Position numbers and translations under genes: made by a program. Of a stretch of DNA of 64,000 bases, positions 53,901-64,000 are shown piece after piece. Origin of the DNA: Tethya wilhelma (taxonomy: Eukaryota > Porifera > Demospongiae > Tethyida > Tethyidae); the NCBI GenBank assembly GCA_964030475.1, contig CAXIPT010000002.1:19003703-19067702 (forward strand). The letters run 5' to 3'. Position 1 is the stretch's first letter, and the number at the start of each line of letters is the position of its first letter. The notes beneath the pieces were generated by a model. That model searched no databases. It had not been told where the DNA came from and saw only the letters and a list, made by a program, of their open reading frames with translations.

Positions 53901-55998
53901 ATTTTATATGCTTCTTATTTTTTTTTTCTTTTTGTCAACTTTGTTAACCCAGATATATATCTCAGACTGTATTATCTCATGCAGTGTTTATATGTAATCT
54001 CTCATTGTACAATCACTTATTCTGAAAGTTGTACCACCACTTTCTTTACATTTTTTTAACTTTTGTGTATGTGAACTGGATTTGCTGTCAGTTGTATACT
54101 TACTAGAAAGTGTTGAACATTTTCTAGTATAGTTTTGTTTGCTATATTGCTATGATAATTATGAAAGTGTTGTTTTTAAGTGATTTGCGAAGTATGTCTG
54201 CAGACTGTAGTGCAGTGACTACATATCATTGCGAATGCTCTATAGTTTAATTCCTCAGAGAGATAAGCGCAAAATGGTTCAAATTGACAGGTGTAGTATT
54301 ACCTGCATGGTGTGGCATATTATGGGAAATTAAAATCTTCATTGTACAATACTCGATCATGAGTGTGCAGATTAAGTCAAGAAAAAAATTATTAATTTAT
54401 AATGTTTCAGTTTACCCTCAAAACCCTTACTAGTTATTGAACTAAACTTCAAAAAAAAAGTTTAGCTTGTTAGGTGTTTTGGGCAATTTTTGATTTTAAA
54501 TTAGTTTTTCGGGTAACTTTTGTTATTTTCATTTTAAAAGGCTCTAACTAAAGGGTCTTAGTCTATTTTAAAACACTGTCAGACTGATGTTTGTATCAAT
54601 CAATAAGTATTGTGCATCAAATTTTAACCTGTCTAGTGCTTAAAAATTCCCACACATGCATGACATTGTGTGCGCATTACACATGTAATGCATATATGCA
54701 TGCACAGAAGTCGGTGCTGACTTGTATATTTTTATTCGATCAGGTGACAAACATTATCGGTCCTAACTTGGTTATATACACGCTCTGTGAATCTCCAGGG
54801 TGAACTTACTACAATTCTGGTACATTAAAATAACTCATTAGGTTGGCCACCATTTGTATAGTGGGTATAGGAAGAAACTTGAGACATGTACAATGTGTGT
54901 GGTTGCATGCCAGCTGTAGGCCAGTACATGCATTATAGGCTTGCTCAAGGTGGTCACATATGATAGTTAGAGAACATGTGCTAGAGTGGGTACATTAGGT
55001 GACCTGAAAGAAGGCCCCTCTGCAGGTCAATGTTTGCCATAGCAACTAAAGTGGTAAACCAGTTTCAGCATGTCAATTTTTTACACTCCCTCAAATTCCA
55101 GTATGCACATTAGCCTGAATGTTTCACACAGTGACTATGCAGGAGAGTTCAAGCTTGCTTGCCTATAAACTGCCCACTAGCCTTAAGCAGCTGTAAACTT
55201 ATCAGCCTCTCTCCTTGAGTGGTGTCACTCAAGCTACTGTATAGAATGCAATAATTCCATCTGGCTGTCCTTTGAAGATGGCTGTCCTTTGAAGATGGCT
55301 CTAACCTACATGTGTTGATTGGACTATATCAACAGACTATTCTGAATGTGGTCAAGTGCAGACTTTGTAGTACTATTTGCACCTATTTGAGGATGGTAAA
55401 ATTAGCACCATGAGATAAATGACTTCAGTGCACACCCATGCAAACTGTAACAGCCACACCAACCACCAGATTGTGTTGCCACTTGATCTTTTTCTCAAGT
55501 GTATGGTGCAATTCATGGACATATGCATGAGGGCTAAATTTAGTCTTTAGTTTGATCACTGCAACAGCAACACATGCTGGCATAGTGCATTTTGACTTCA
55601 AGCGAAACAAAACAACACTGTCATGCTTGCTGTTACAACTGAAAGCACACAGCTATAGTCAGTACAAGTGATTATTGAATTCAAAAATAATATAATATCT
55701 ATAATATGAATAACACTATGTGAAATTCATTGAGGAAGGAGTGACACAACTTGTCCACAATGACAATCCAACGTGGCACCGTTCACACACATTTCTTGTA
55801 CTGTAGAATTTTCATACATACCTGTAATGCACACAACATTAGTATTATTGTCACAATATAAAATTTAGAACTTGCTATAACTAAATATGCACTCTTATTG
55901 TAAATTTAAGTAAAAAAATAAAATTAAAAAATACATCTTGCATTGTTTTGGGAGAAGACAGCTAAGACAAAAGGTGTTCCTTTACACTGGTAAACTAC
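53901..55998. other. Convergent 3' region, Sox / ethanolaminephosphotransferase
   Basis: About 2.1 kb of AT-rich, UTR-like DNA. A 17-bp sequence (GGCTGTCCTTTGAAGAT) is repeated in tandem at about 55262-55296. I found no supported exon; a possible extra last exon of the phosphotransferase near 55818 is discussed in the findings. Confidence 0.5.
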
Positions 55999-56872
55999 TC
56001 ACAAAGTTGCATCAGGCTTGCTGCTAATAGAAAAACAGTATATGTGATAGTGGTCGCAGAGCTGTCGCACCACAAAGACACCATAGTGGACATGGACGAG
56101 GAGCACCACCAGGAAGTAGACGTACAAGACATAGACCTCGTAGAGTGGGAGGAGAAGAGAGGTGCCAAACGCTAGGGCAAGGGGAACGAGAAGATAGTTG
56201 AAGAGTTCACACGTTTGACTTGACATTTGAGATATGATCAATCGACACTGCAGTAGAAGTAGAAGGGAGAAAAAAAAATAATTGCAAAGAATGTAAATCT
56301 TTTTTCTTGGAAGTGTAAAGCCCTTCGAATACCACCCACAACTTATCAATCACGCTCAGCGTTTTCTCATGGCCTACAGACACCAATATGGGTGATGACA
56401 GAATCTGGCATAGTGATAACGATATGCCATGCATTATCATCTGTTCCTAGGGCACACTATCAGTGAGACCACATGTGGGGAATGTGGCATCTGTTGCTGT
56501 AGTAACCATTGTCCAAAGGTGAAGCCAACTGTTAGTACGTAACACCACTAACTGCTATTGGGGCACACACAGTACACAACGCATCGTGAGTTCTCGACAC
56601 AAAGAAAGAGGAGTTCTATTTGAGCCTAACTCCAGAGAGGAACTCACTGATATGTTAGAAAAGAGGATTCCCAAAGAGAAGAAGAAGATCCGTGGCTCCC
56701 TCTCGGTGATTTTTGATGGAGAGAGATAGATCCAAGCTGTGTAGAGGATGCTCATCAGCACAAATGGTGCCCACGGTCTCATGGCCTCAGCGAAGCTCAA
56801 GTACCTTGGAGGAGATGAATCAGACTGGTCTCCAGAGGAAGAGTCCTCTGAAGAGCTGCTGCTGCTGCTGCT

Positions 56873-56915
<43 letters not shown>

Positions 56916-59063
56916 CATTGCGTAGCAACCAACAAAATAGTTACATTCCCTTAAGTATGCGGCACTTGACCATGCATCAAGTGCCCTAACTTAAGGGTCA
57001 TGCAACCATAATGTGTGTGTGTGTGTGTGTGTGTGTGGAATGTAGTGTATCAATTTAATTGTGGTGTGAGTACACATGTGCAGCACACCAACAATTACAA
57101 CACCTGTTGGGCAATAATAGTTCTTGGGAGAGTCCCCTCCTAACTATAGGCTACAACACAGCAGCTGGTAAAGGTCGCCAAATTGAAAAGGCGCAACCTG
57201 CGCATAATACTAAGGGTATGTGTGCTCTTGATAATATTCTATTACTGCAGGGTAATCAGACTCCTTTCGCTCTGCCTGTATGGAGCAAAAGGGGTCGGCT
57301 ATGCGAGACTAGGTATTACATTGAAGCAATGCTACACGAGACTATGTATTACCTTGGTGTGTTGTAGTGTTGATAGATGTTCCACAGGGAGGTTGGGATG
57401 TTGCCAAAGAAACCCAAAATCAGTATATACTTGAGCACAAATGCTACATTCCAGCCAGGAAACACAAAGAAATGCCAGAATTCCACTCCGTATATTCCAG
57501 TAACAATATAACCACCTGCACACCCCTATTGGAATATAACATACATAGTCATTTTAATATCCAATACATTTATGCACATGGGATTTTATGTTGAGTGCAA
57601 TGTACTGAAATCTTCTATTTTTAGTACCAATTGAATGATGTCGTAGAGCCAAGGCAAATATAGCACTCCAGTGATGTACTTCTCCCAGTGTGTCAGATAG
57701 AAACCAGCTACTGCAGCGAGACACGGGAAGTAAGCATCGTAGGTTGTACCCCCCCACTCATGGCCGCGACCAATTGCTGACATGAGACAGAGAGGGAGCA
57801 AAATGGCAGAAAAGCTGTCCAGACCATGATCAAAGAGTTCACCTGTAATAATTTTGAGGACATACAAGTGTTTACACCAGTTGTGAATAAATACAGGCAT
57901 AAACACATGTTCAACAGGTTGTGATGCAATATCAAACATAATCATGTGATTGCAATATTTACGTAGCTTGTCATTCTAAAAATATGTAGCATAAAATTAT
58001 TGTGCCGACCATGCATTGTCAAATATCATGAAGTCAAGCCTAGATTGTTCAAATCATTGATATTGTTTGAATGAGCACTCTCTTTGCACTGAACCAAGAC
58101 TGAAAAGATGCTTTCGTTGGATTGGTATACAAAAATGGAATTTTCAGTGTGAATAAGTTGCCAATGTACAGGGAAATTGATGTTGCTGAGGATCAGCTGA
58201 TACACAAGAAGACATTGTGACTGCATGCAACCAATAAATAATAGTTGAGTCACCAAGGGTAAATACTGTCCATAGCCTAGACAATGATACTGTACACACA
58301 TCTTTTTGTTGTTTTCTTGTATGCATTAGGAAGTGTAACCCAACTGACTTGCACTCAATCAACTTACAGTGATCTACAGTGAAATTGATATTGACACCAC
58401 CATGCACCTAGACGTGCTCACCTAGTGGTGTGCTATTGCCTGTCCTCCGTGCCTGCTTCCCGTCAATCCCGTCCAGAGTGTGAGACACAAACTGAGCCAC
58501 TCCACAGAAGATCCACACAGCTGCCGGTATGGGTGGCCGCACGATACCGAGGTCATTGGTGCTGGTCATGTAGTCCCAGTCATAGTAGGAGAGGAGAAGG
58601 AAGTTGAAAATGACCAACATCCATCCAATTAGGGTCAATAGATTAGGGGCTACCCACATTGGTACCAGCTGCATAATATTGTATTATCACAGTAGCTTAA
58701 TTAGATGCCCAACCCCCTCCCTACCCTGACACACCCTCCAGCAACCAACCATCATATTTTGGCACCTATGAATGACAATGAAAAGTAGTGAAACTTACTT
58801 TGACCACAGCATTCCAGTATGGATTTACAACATAGTTGGACAGGGGAGACGTGTCTTTTGCTTTATACTGTAGAACAATTATAATAAACACAGTAAATAT
58901 AGTGCCACACCCATTTTAAAATTTTTGACTGCTTAAAAGTTGGCACTCAGGATGGTCTGCAAGCATTACTTCTAAAGTTTACAAATTGATAATGCTGTTC
59001 ATGTACCTTGTATTTATTGAAACCCTGCAGATGGGCCTGCGACAGGTAGTGGAATCCAGACAT
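55999..59063 (-). CDS. SELENOI: Ethanolaminephosphotransferase, SELENOI/EPT1 type
   Basis: Integral membrane enzyme of the ER/Golgi that makes phosphatidylethanolamine from CDP-ethanolamine and diacylglycerol. Exons: 59063-59007, 58867-58799, 58668-58422, 57842-57628, 57525-57353, 56870-56648, 56247-55999; 1233 nt, 410 aa. The CDP-alcohol phosphotransferase signature is complete: DGIDGKQARR, then PLGELFDHGLDS (DG-x2-AR-x8-G-x3-D-x3-D). HWEKYITGVLYLPWLYD, GYIVTGIYGVEFWHFF and QMSSQTCELFNYLLVPL fit the EPT1 branch. A Ser-rich insert starts at the exon following a CA repeat. The frame ends SSKPDATL then TGA, close to where vertebrate SELENOI has its selenocysteine UGA; the same bases also form a GTGAGT donor. 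A choline-type paralogue is less likely. Confidence 0.9.
56871..56911. repeat. (TG)n microsatellite
   Basis: TG run of 40 bp; in the sense of the phosphotransferase gene it is a CA run ending at the acceptor of the exon at 56870. A second TG run lies at 57012-57036 in the same intron. Confidence 0.9.
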
Positions 59064-59317
59064 CTTCAAACTAGTTTCTATGCTTGCTCCACACCTTGTT
59101 CTAGGGTCTAAAAGAGTTAAATTTCTTTTTGGTTTAATGGCGCGCAATTCAAACATGCGAGTGTATATCGACTCCTTACCAGTCACAGTCTGGTGTTCTT
59201 GAACTATCATACAGTAGCATGATTTTGCTTAATTGAAGAGTAATGACAGATCAAGAATGCTTTGACAAAAATTAAGATCAGAAAAATACATGTTAGTGAT
59301 TGACTTGCAGCTAGTAT

Positions 59318-60652
59318 TCAGTGACTGTTCTGTTGATGTGGCTTGACTTTGAGCCAGAAAGTGATTGGTTTTGTAGCAGGAGGCTTTACACATGACTGTG
59401 TCTTTGAAGAGCAGCACTTGTCTCTCTTACTTGGAGTAGATTTCCGAGAAGGGGTCTTCTTTAAAGGCTTCAAACAAGTATCAGCTGGACTTGGGCTCTG
59501 CATGTACATGCAGTAATATTAAAGTAAGTTGTCAGTATTAGTATAATTATGACATGTACTAGATTGAGGTACATACCTTCAAATTTCTCTCAAGTCTTTT
59601 GGCAAGCTCTCTGTCTTGGAGTGTTTGTTTGTGCTTACTCTCCTGAAGAATAGCAAAAGCAAAACATACTTCTCGTCATCAAAAAATTAAGACAGATTTG
59701 TATCATTACAAACCAAACAATCTTGAATGAATTCCTGCGACAATAGTTCAGCCATTTTTTCATCCTCTTCAAACTGCTGTTGTTGGTTGTGCACGCTTGC
59801 TACCTCTTCATCGTGAAGTGCCTTGGCTGCTAAATACCCCAGCTGTTCCTCTCTCTCCATTTCTACCTGTGACTATATGTATAGTATGGTACAGCATGGC
59901 TGTTGCAAACATATTATCACTACCTTTTGTTTTTCTTCATGAAATAGCCGCCATGCTTCAGCTTCTCCTAAACGATCTTCTTCCTCTTTCTCTTCTCTCA
60001 CCTAGTCAATTGAAACCAAATAATTCTCAAGGTACTAATGCCGGAATAGAAACTCACTGCTTTGAGTTCAGAAATGTATTCTGTTTTAATTTCACCTGGT
60101 TTGCTCAGTTTATGACTGTTGTGAAAAGATGCATCATCCAAAGCTAAAGAAATGTATCAATGTTACAGTATCAAAACTGTGGGTGGTAAACCTTTAGTGC
60201 AAAGAACTGTCAACAACAACAAATCATAGGTAATATCACAAGTGTATTAGGAGCTTGGCCTATAGCTGGCAGACAAGCTCCAAAAGATAACTCTCTATCA
60301 TAACAAGATTACTGGGACAATTTTTTCTGTGGCTTGCACCTGAATGGGCATATCTCATGAATATTGTTAACTTACTTAGCTGGCCATGCAGGGAATTTAT
60401 GGGTATATTTTCCTTCTCCACATCGGAGAGTCTCTCTTCGATTTCCTTCCTTCTCCTTGTGTCTACGGGGTTGCTGACATTCCTCCTTGCCCATGAGCTG
60501 ATCCTCTTCCTACAAAGAGGGCACCACAGGTTGGCTGTCTCCAAACTCTTGGAAAAACAATCCCTGCAAATTTCGTGTCTACATGGGTACACAACAGGCT
60601 CTCTGATGACCTCATAGCATATTGGACAGCAAGGAACACCAGCAAGCATCAT
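59318..60652 (-). CDS. RNF168/RNF169-like RING E3 ubiquitin ligase
   Basis: Probable nuclear ubiquitin ligase of the DNA double-strand-break response; RNF168 ubiquitinates histone H2A. Exons: 60652-60376, 60143-60058, 60001-59924, 59866-59714, 59642-59577, 59497-59318; 840 nt, 279 aa. The RING finger is at about residues 9-50 (CPICYEVIREPVVYPCRHEIC, then WCPLCRKRISSW). Next comes LSKPGEIKTEYISELKAVREE, matching the segment shared by RNF168 and RNF169 after the RING, then long Glu-rich helices with ELLSQEF and RELAKRLERNL (ubiquitin-binding-type), and a basic Ser/Thr/Pro tail with KKTPSRKSTPSK. I chose the ATG at 60652, because an in-frame ATG at 60745 would place promoter-like motifs inside the protein. 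Much shorter than human RNF168 (571 aa). Confidence 0.85.
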
Positions 60653-60694
60653 TTCTGCCTGCCAAGTCAGTTCTCTTCTTTCGGGATATGATAA

Positions 60695-60719
60695 TTTTGG
60701 CGCCACGTGGGTCACGTGA
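60695..60719. promoter_or_regulatory. E2F-like and E-box motifs
   Basis: TTTTGGCGCC at 60695-60704 (E2F type) runs into two CACGTG boxes (60704-60709 and 60713-60718), 43-67 bp upstream of the RNF168-like ATG. Confidence 0.5.
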
Positions 60720-60859
60720 GCTTCACATGCGTGTGCGCATACCATGTGGCCCGCATCAAAAGCAGTTAGCTAGCTGCTCTTACCAAAACTCCAAAAGATG
60801 ATTCAGTGTTCATAACCTTGTATGGAAAAGGTTCAAAACTGCTTGCTTAGCTGCAAATT

Positions 60860-60928
60860 ATGTCTCTGTGGATATTTTCAACATCTACCAGCTGCCAGAC
60901 ATCTAGACTACTCAGGCTTTCCAGTGAG
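60860..60928 (+). CDS. Possible orphan first exon with mitochondrial-type presequence
   Basis: ATG at 60860 gives MSLWIFSTSTSCQTSRLLRL, Ser/Arg/Leu-rich with no acids until a final Glu, stopping at a good donor (GAG|GTGAGC) at 60928. It is divergent from the RNF168-like gene. I could not find a matching downstream exon before the next gene, so it may be chance or the start of an alternative transcript. Confidence 0.25.
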
Positions 60929-61741
60929 GTGAGCCAAGATAGGCTATGATGTGCTCACACCTGACTTGCCACAAGTGCTTTTCATTTCCTGCCTTAAAGA
61001 TCTAGCATCTACAGCGTTTAATTGGGTCTACAGTGCACGAATTTTTTCTGTGATCACTAGCCTATCTTCCTGACGATGTATCCTGTCCTCAGGGGTTAAG
61101 TTTTTGGCTCCTCGTTTATGTTCTGTTTATTGTTTTGTGATTACCCTGAAAACAAACAGATGTTTGTAATTTCATTAGTGTAAGTTGCTTGCTGGTTTAA
61201 TGTTGAGGTTTTGTTTTTTTTTTTTTTTTTTTCCAAAAACAGGAAGTTCCTTTACTCCAACTCGTAATTGATGCCATGTCAACATGCAAGACCTCAAGGT
61301 GTATCCAGCCAAACCATTTTGTAGTTTCTTAGCTGTACTTTGAATGAACTGAACTTCATCACCTTCTATAATCAGATTGCAAAGGAATCTCATCAAAATG
61401 TCTATGAGGAATCGTTTCATCACCATGGCGAGGAGGGGGTGTGGAATCATGGGGACCATTGATATAAAGTCCCTCTGAGCTCTCACATTCAATTCAGAAC
61501 AGATCTCAAGAAATTTACAAACTCTAAAATTGGAGTGAAATCGCTTTCAACAGACACCAAGCCATCTTCGGCCAAAGAACGTTAACTACTATAGACAAAC
61601 TTCACTGTTAAACAGCTGCTATATTACATACTATATCCCTCAAGTAAGTCCCTATTATGGTTGCTATGGACATACTTTTGCTATTAACGGATCTCTTCCC
61701 TGACTTGTGTAGGTTGGTTGCCGATAGCAAGAATCAAAACA
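60929..61741. other. Intergenic region
   Basis: About 800 bp with a T tract of about 20 at 61211-61231. A minus-strand open frame at 61175-61492 (LLAMVMKRFLIDILMRFLCN...) has no family I recognise and no clear splice signals. Confidence 0.4.
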
Positions 61742-63985
61742 ATGAAGGTGAATAATTATCTTCCTTCCTTTGTGATTGGTGCTCTAATTCTCCTGACAAG
61801 CCACACTGCCGGTAGGTGCCACCTGGATCCCATTATTTGCAATCTGGCAATTAAATTAATGGTAATCTTAAATTTCTTGGATGTTTTACTCTTGATCACA
61901 GCTGTCAATATTGGATTCGGGGAACTTGACTACAGCGAGAATGAGTCAACTGGAAGAGCCAGAGTGGTGCTAACAAAGATAAATGACAACACAGACCCAG
62001 TCTCCATCACTGTATCCTCCATGACCTACGACGAATTCCTTGAATCAGGAAGATCGCTAGCACCTGAATTTAGTGACATATCTACAAGGGCACAATGTAT
62101 GCAGTACCATCTTTTCATACTATTGCAACATCTATAATTCTATGCATGTTGCCCATTATCATCAAGTGTTTCTACTTGCATTCATGCTCACCTATGACAG
62201 ATGATTCATCACCCTCTGGCAGGAGAGACTTTGAAAAAGTGTCAGAAACGGTCACTTTCCCTCCCAGCAGTGGTCTGGAAGAACTAGAGGTGTTTATTCC
62301 CATTGTGGATGACTCCATCAACGAAGCAACGGAGAGTTTTGTTGTTTTGGCTGAATTGAGTGAGAGTGCAACTGAGTCCAATGATGAAGTTTTATTCACT
62401 AGAGGTGGTGTTACCGTGGTGAATATAGTTGATGATGATCGTAAGTTGCGTGTTCACAAATCAATTTGATGAAATAATATGTTTGCTCTTTTTTTTTGTA
62501 GCAATCAAAGTTGGATTTGAGAGGCCAGAGTACTCTGTATCTGAAGATGACGGTACAGTTGAGGACACTGTGTACCTCACTAAGGGAGATACGGAGTCTG
62601 AGGTTAATATCTCTGTTGTGATCGAGAATTCACCGAATGCTGTGGCTATAGAAGGTATGGTCATTGTACATCACATTTTACTTTAAACAGATCTTTGACT
62701 ACTACAAGTGCATAATATTTTGTTGTCGTATGCTTACATTCAGGTGCCGACTACAATTTTGATGATCCACTTGTTGTGTTGTTTCAACCTGACCAAGATC
62801 GTATCCCCATACCTGTTACTATCTTTCAAGATGACATCGCTGAAGACAGGGAGCAGTTCCAGCTCTTCCTTGCACTCAGGGATCCTATCCGAGGCCAATC
62901 CCCTGGTCTTTCAACAACTAATATCATAATTGAAGATGACGACAGTGAGTTCATAGCTTTGTTACTATCATTATTATAGATAAGTTAAGATGAATACCGT
63001 AATAATGTTTTTATTGTTTTTCTTTCAACATGCAGTTGCTGTGGTGAATTTCACTCAACCTGAGTATGTTGTGAATGAAGGAGATGGTAGTGTGGAGGTT
63101 TGCATTCAGATTGCTGAGCCAGAGGAGGTGGACCTCTTTCTGTTTGGCAATATTGTTTCGGAAGACGAGACTGCTAAAGGTATGCGTTCTTATTTTGTGT
63201 GTATACTAAAAACTATTCTTTTCTCTGTGGGATTCTGCTCTAGCTGGGGAAGATTTTGACAGCGTCAGTCAATTTTTCAACCTATACAACGGAAACACTG
63301 AGCACTGCTTTGATGTGCCCATCATTGATGACCCTGAGAGGGAGCCTAATGAGTCACTAGTAATCCAGCTGCTACCAGACACAAGCTTCCTCCCTCCCAA
63401 CGTTCGATTCACGATGCCAAACGTCACCATCACTATTGTAGACAATGACCGTGAGTTAAATAATGTGCACCCACCCTACTCAATTACTGGTACACCAGTT
63501 CTGCATACTGTTGTCTACATGCACACAGAGCCTGAGATTGTACCAACAGAACCAGCGGAACTTGTATCTACTAAACCTGAAGTTGTACCCAGCACGGAGC
63601 GTGAGGTTGTACCGAGCACTGAGCCTGAGGTTGTACCCAGCACAGAGCCTGAGGTTTTGCCTACTGAGCCAGAGACCATTGATGAGTGTGCTCTCAACAT
63701 TCATGAGTGTAGCCAGTTTGCTGAGTGTGTGGACACTGCTGATGGATACCAGTGCAACTGCTTGCCAGGATTTACCGGGGATGGATTTACTTGCCTCGGT
63801 ATTTTGAACATTGTCCAGCATACATAGTTGAAGTAGAATTATTGTGTGTTCATCTCTCTCAGATATCAATGAATGCTGTGAGGAGCTTCATGACTGTGAC
63901 TCCAATGCTAGATGCCAGAATACAGTTGGTAGTTACGTCTGTACTTGCAAACCAGGGTTTACTGGTGATGGAAAGACATGCAGAG
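61742..63985 (+). CDS. Secreted/surface Calx-beta and EGF protein (partial, continues beyond right edge)
   Basis: Extracellular adhesion-type protein. Visible exons: 61742-61811, 61902-62096, 62201-62440, 62502-62654, 62744-62944, 63036-63179, 63244-63450, 63529-63798, 63863-63985; every junction is phase 1. The first exon is a signal peptide (VIGALILLTSHTAG). Three Calx-beta domains follow, each ending in the calcium-binding DDD/DND motif (VNIVDDD; NIIIEDDD; TIVDNDR) and beginning with an IGFGELDYSENES-like strand. Then come a Thr/Pro/Glu linker of 8-residue repeats (EVVPSTEP) and two calcium-binding EGF domains (IDECALNIHECSQFAEC; DINECCEELHDC), each ending PGFTGDGxTC. Arrays of this kind are abundant in sponges. 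The end of the gene and any membrane anchor lie outside the window. Confidence 0.88.
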
Positions 63986-64000
63986 GTACTAGTGTATTTG

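Noticed and set aside
55480..55560. Hairpin CACTTGA-loop-TCAAGTG in the phosphotransferase 3' region as a SECIS element
   Set aside because: The stem and an upstream ATGA are present, but I see no GA partner on the 3' side, so the SECIS core is incomplete.
60653..60745. 31-residue N-terminal extension of the RNF168-like protein from an upstream in-frame ATG
   Set aside because: The DNA there contains an E2F-like site and two E-boxes and looks like a promoter; the ATG at 60652 starts just before the RING finger. Not fully excluded.

Overview
This window is nuclear DNA of an animal. Nearly every gene has short GT-AG introns (many 60-120 nt), genes are packed a few hundred bases apart on both strands, and the proteins are typical metazoan ones: a Sox HMG-box factor, the ciliary kinase MAK/CILK1, an endosomal syntaxin, an Ig-trypsin mosaic and Calx-beta/EGF proteins. 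The compact layout and the mix of families (ankyrin-TRP-like channels, ankyrin-ROC-death proteins, XendoU, Calx-beta) favour an early-branching animal, most likely a sponge. That is inference; no species can be named from the sequence alone.

Layout, left to right. 1-1067 (-): NIPP1/PPP1R8, running off the left edge. 1251-4700 (+) and 9541-13823 (+): two paralogous ankyrin-repeat, TRP-like cation channel genes, with a nearly intronless ankyrin-ROC-COR-death-domain gene (4852-8254, -) between them. 14010-15194 (+): XendoU-type endoribonuclease. 15479-18499 (-): MAK/CILK1 kinase, sharing a short divergent promoter that holds an RFX X-box with TRNAU1AP/SECp43 (18915-21303, +). 21785-24303 (-): PCMTD-type methyltransferase-like protein. 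24869-29313 (+): mitochondrial trifunctional protein beta subunit (HADHB). 29688-37360 (+): secreted or surface protein with Ig domains and a trypsin domain. 37861-40416 (+): syntaxin 7/12. 42166-47843 (-): unrecognised coiled-coil protein with an EF-hand-like region, an 8-residue charged repeat and a C-terminus resembling the dynein stalk head. 48010-49102 (+): TMEM14. 52596-53900 (+): Sox factor. 55999-59063 (-): ethanolaminephosphotransferase (SELENOI/EPT1 type). 59318-60652 (-): RNF168/169-like RING ligase. 61742 to the right edge (+): Calx-beta/EGF protein.

I rebuilt exon structures by eye from splice signals, phase continuity and similarity to known families. In almost every gene the exon lengths sum to a multiple of three, which supports the models. 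The genes are mostly unrelated housekeeping and animal-specific loci. The exception is the left 14 kb, a small cluster of ankyrin-repeat genes in which two channel copies share a 129-bp identical tract.

Four single N characters (285, 12218, 19864, 39177) deserve caution. The one at 19864 sits between two exact 615-bp copies, and the one at 12218 replaces the last membrane helix of the second channel. Both look like assembly joins rather than biology.
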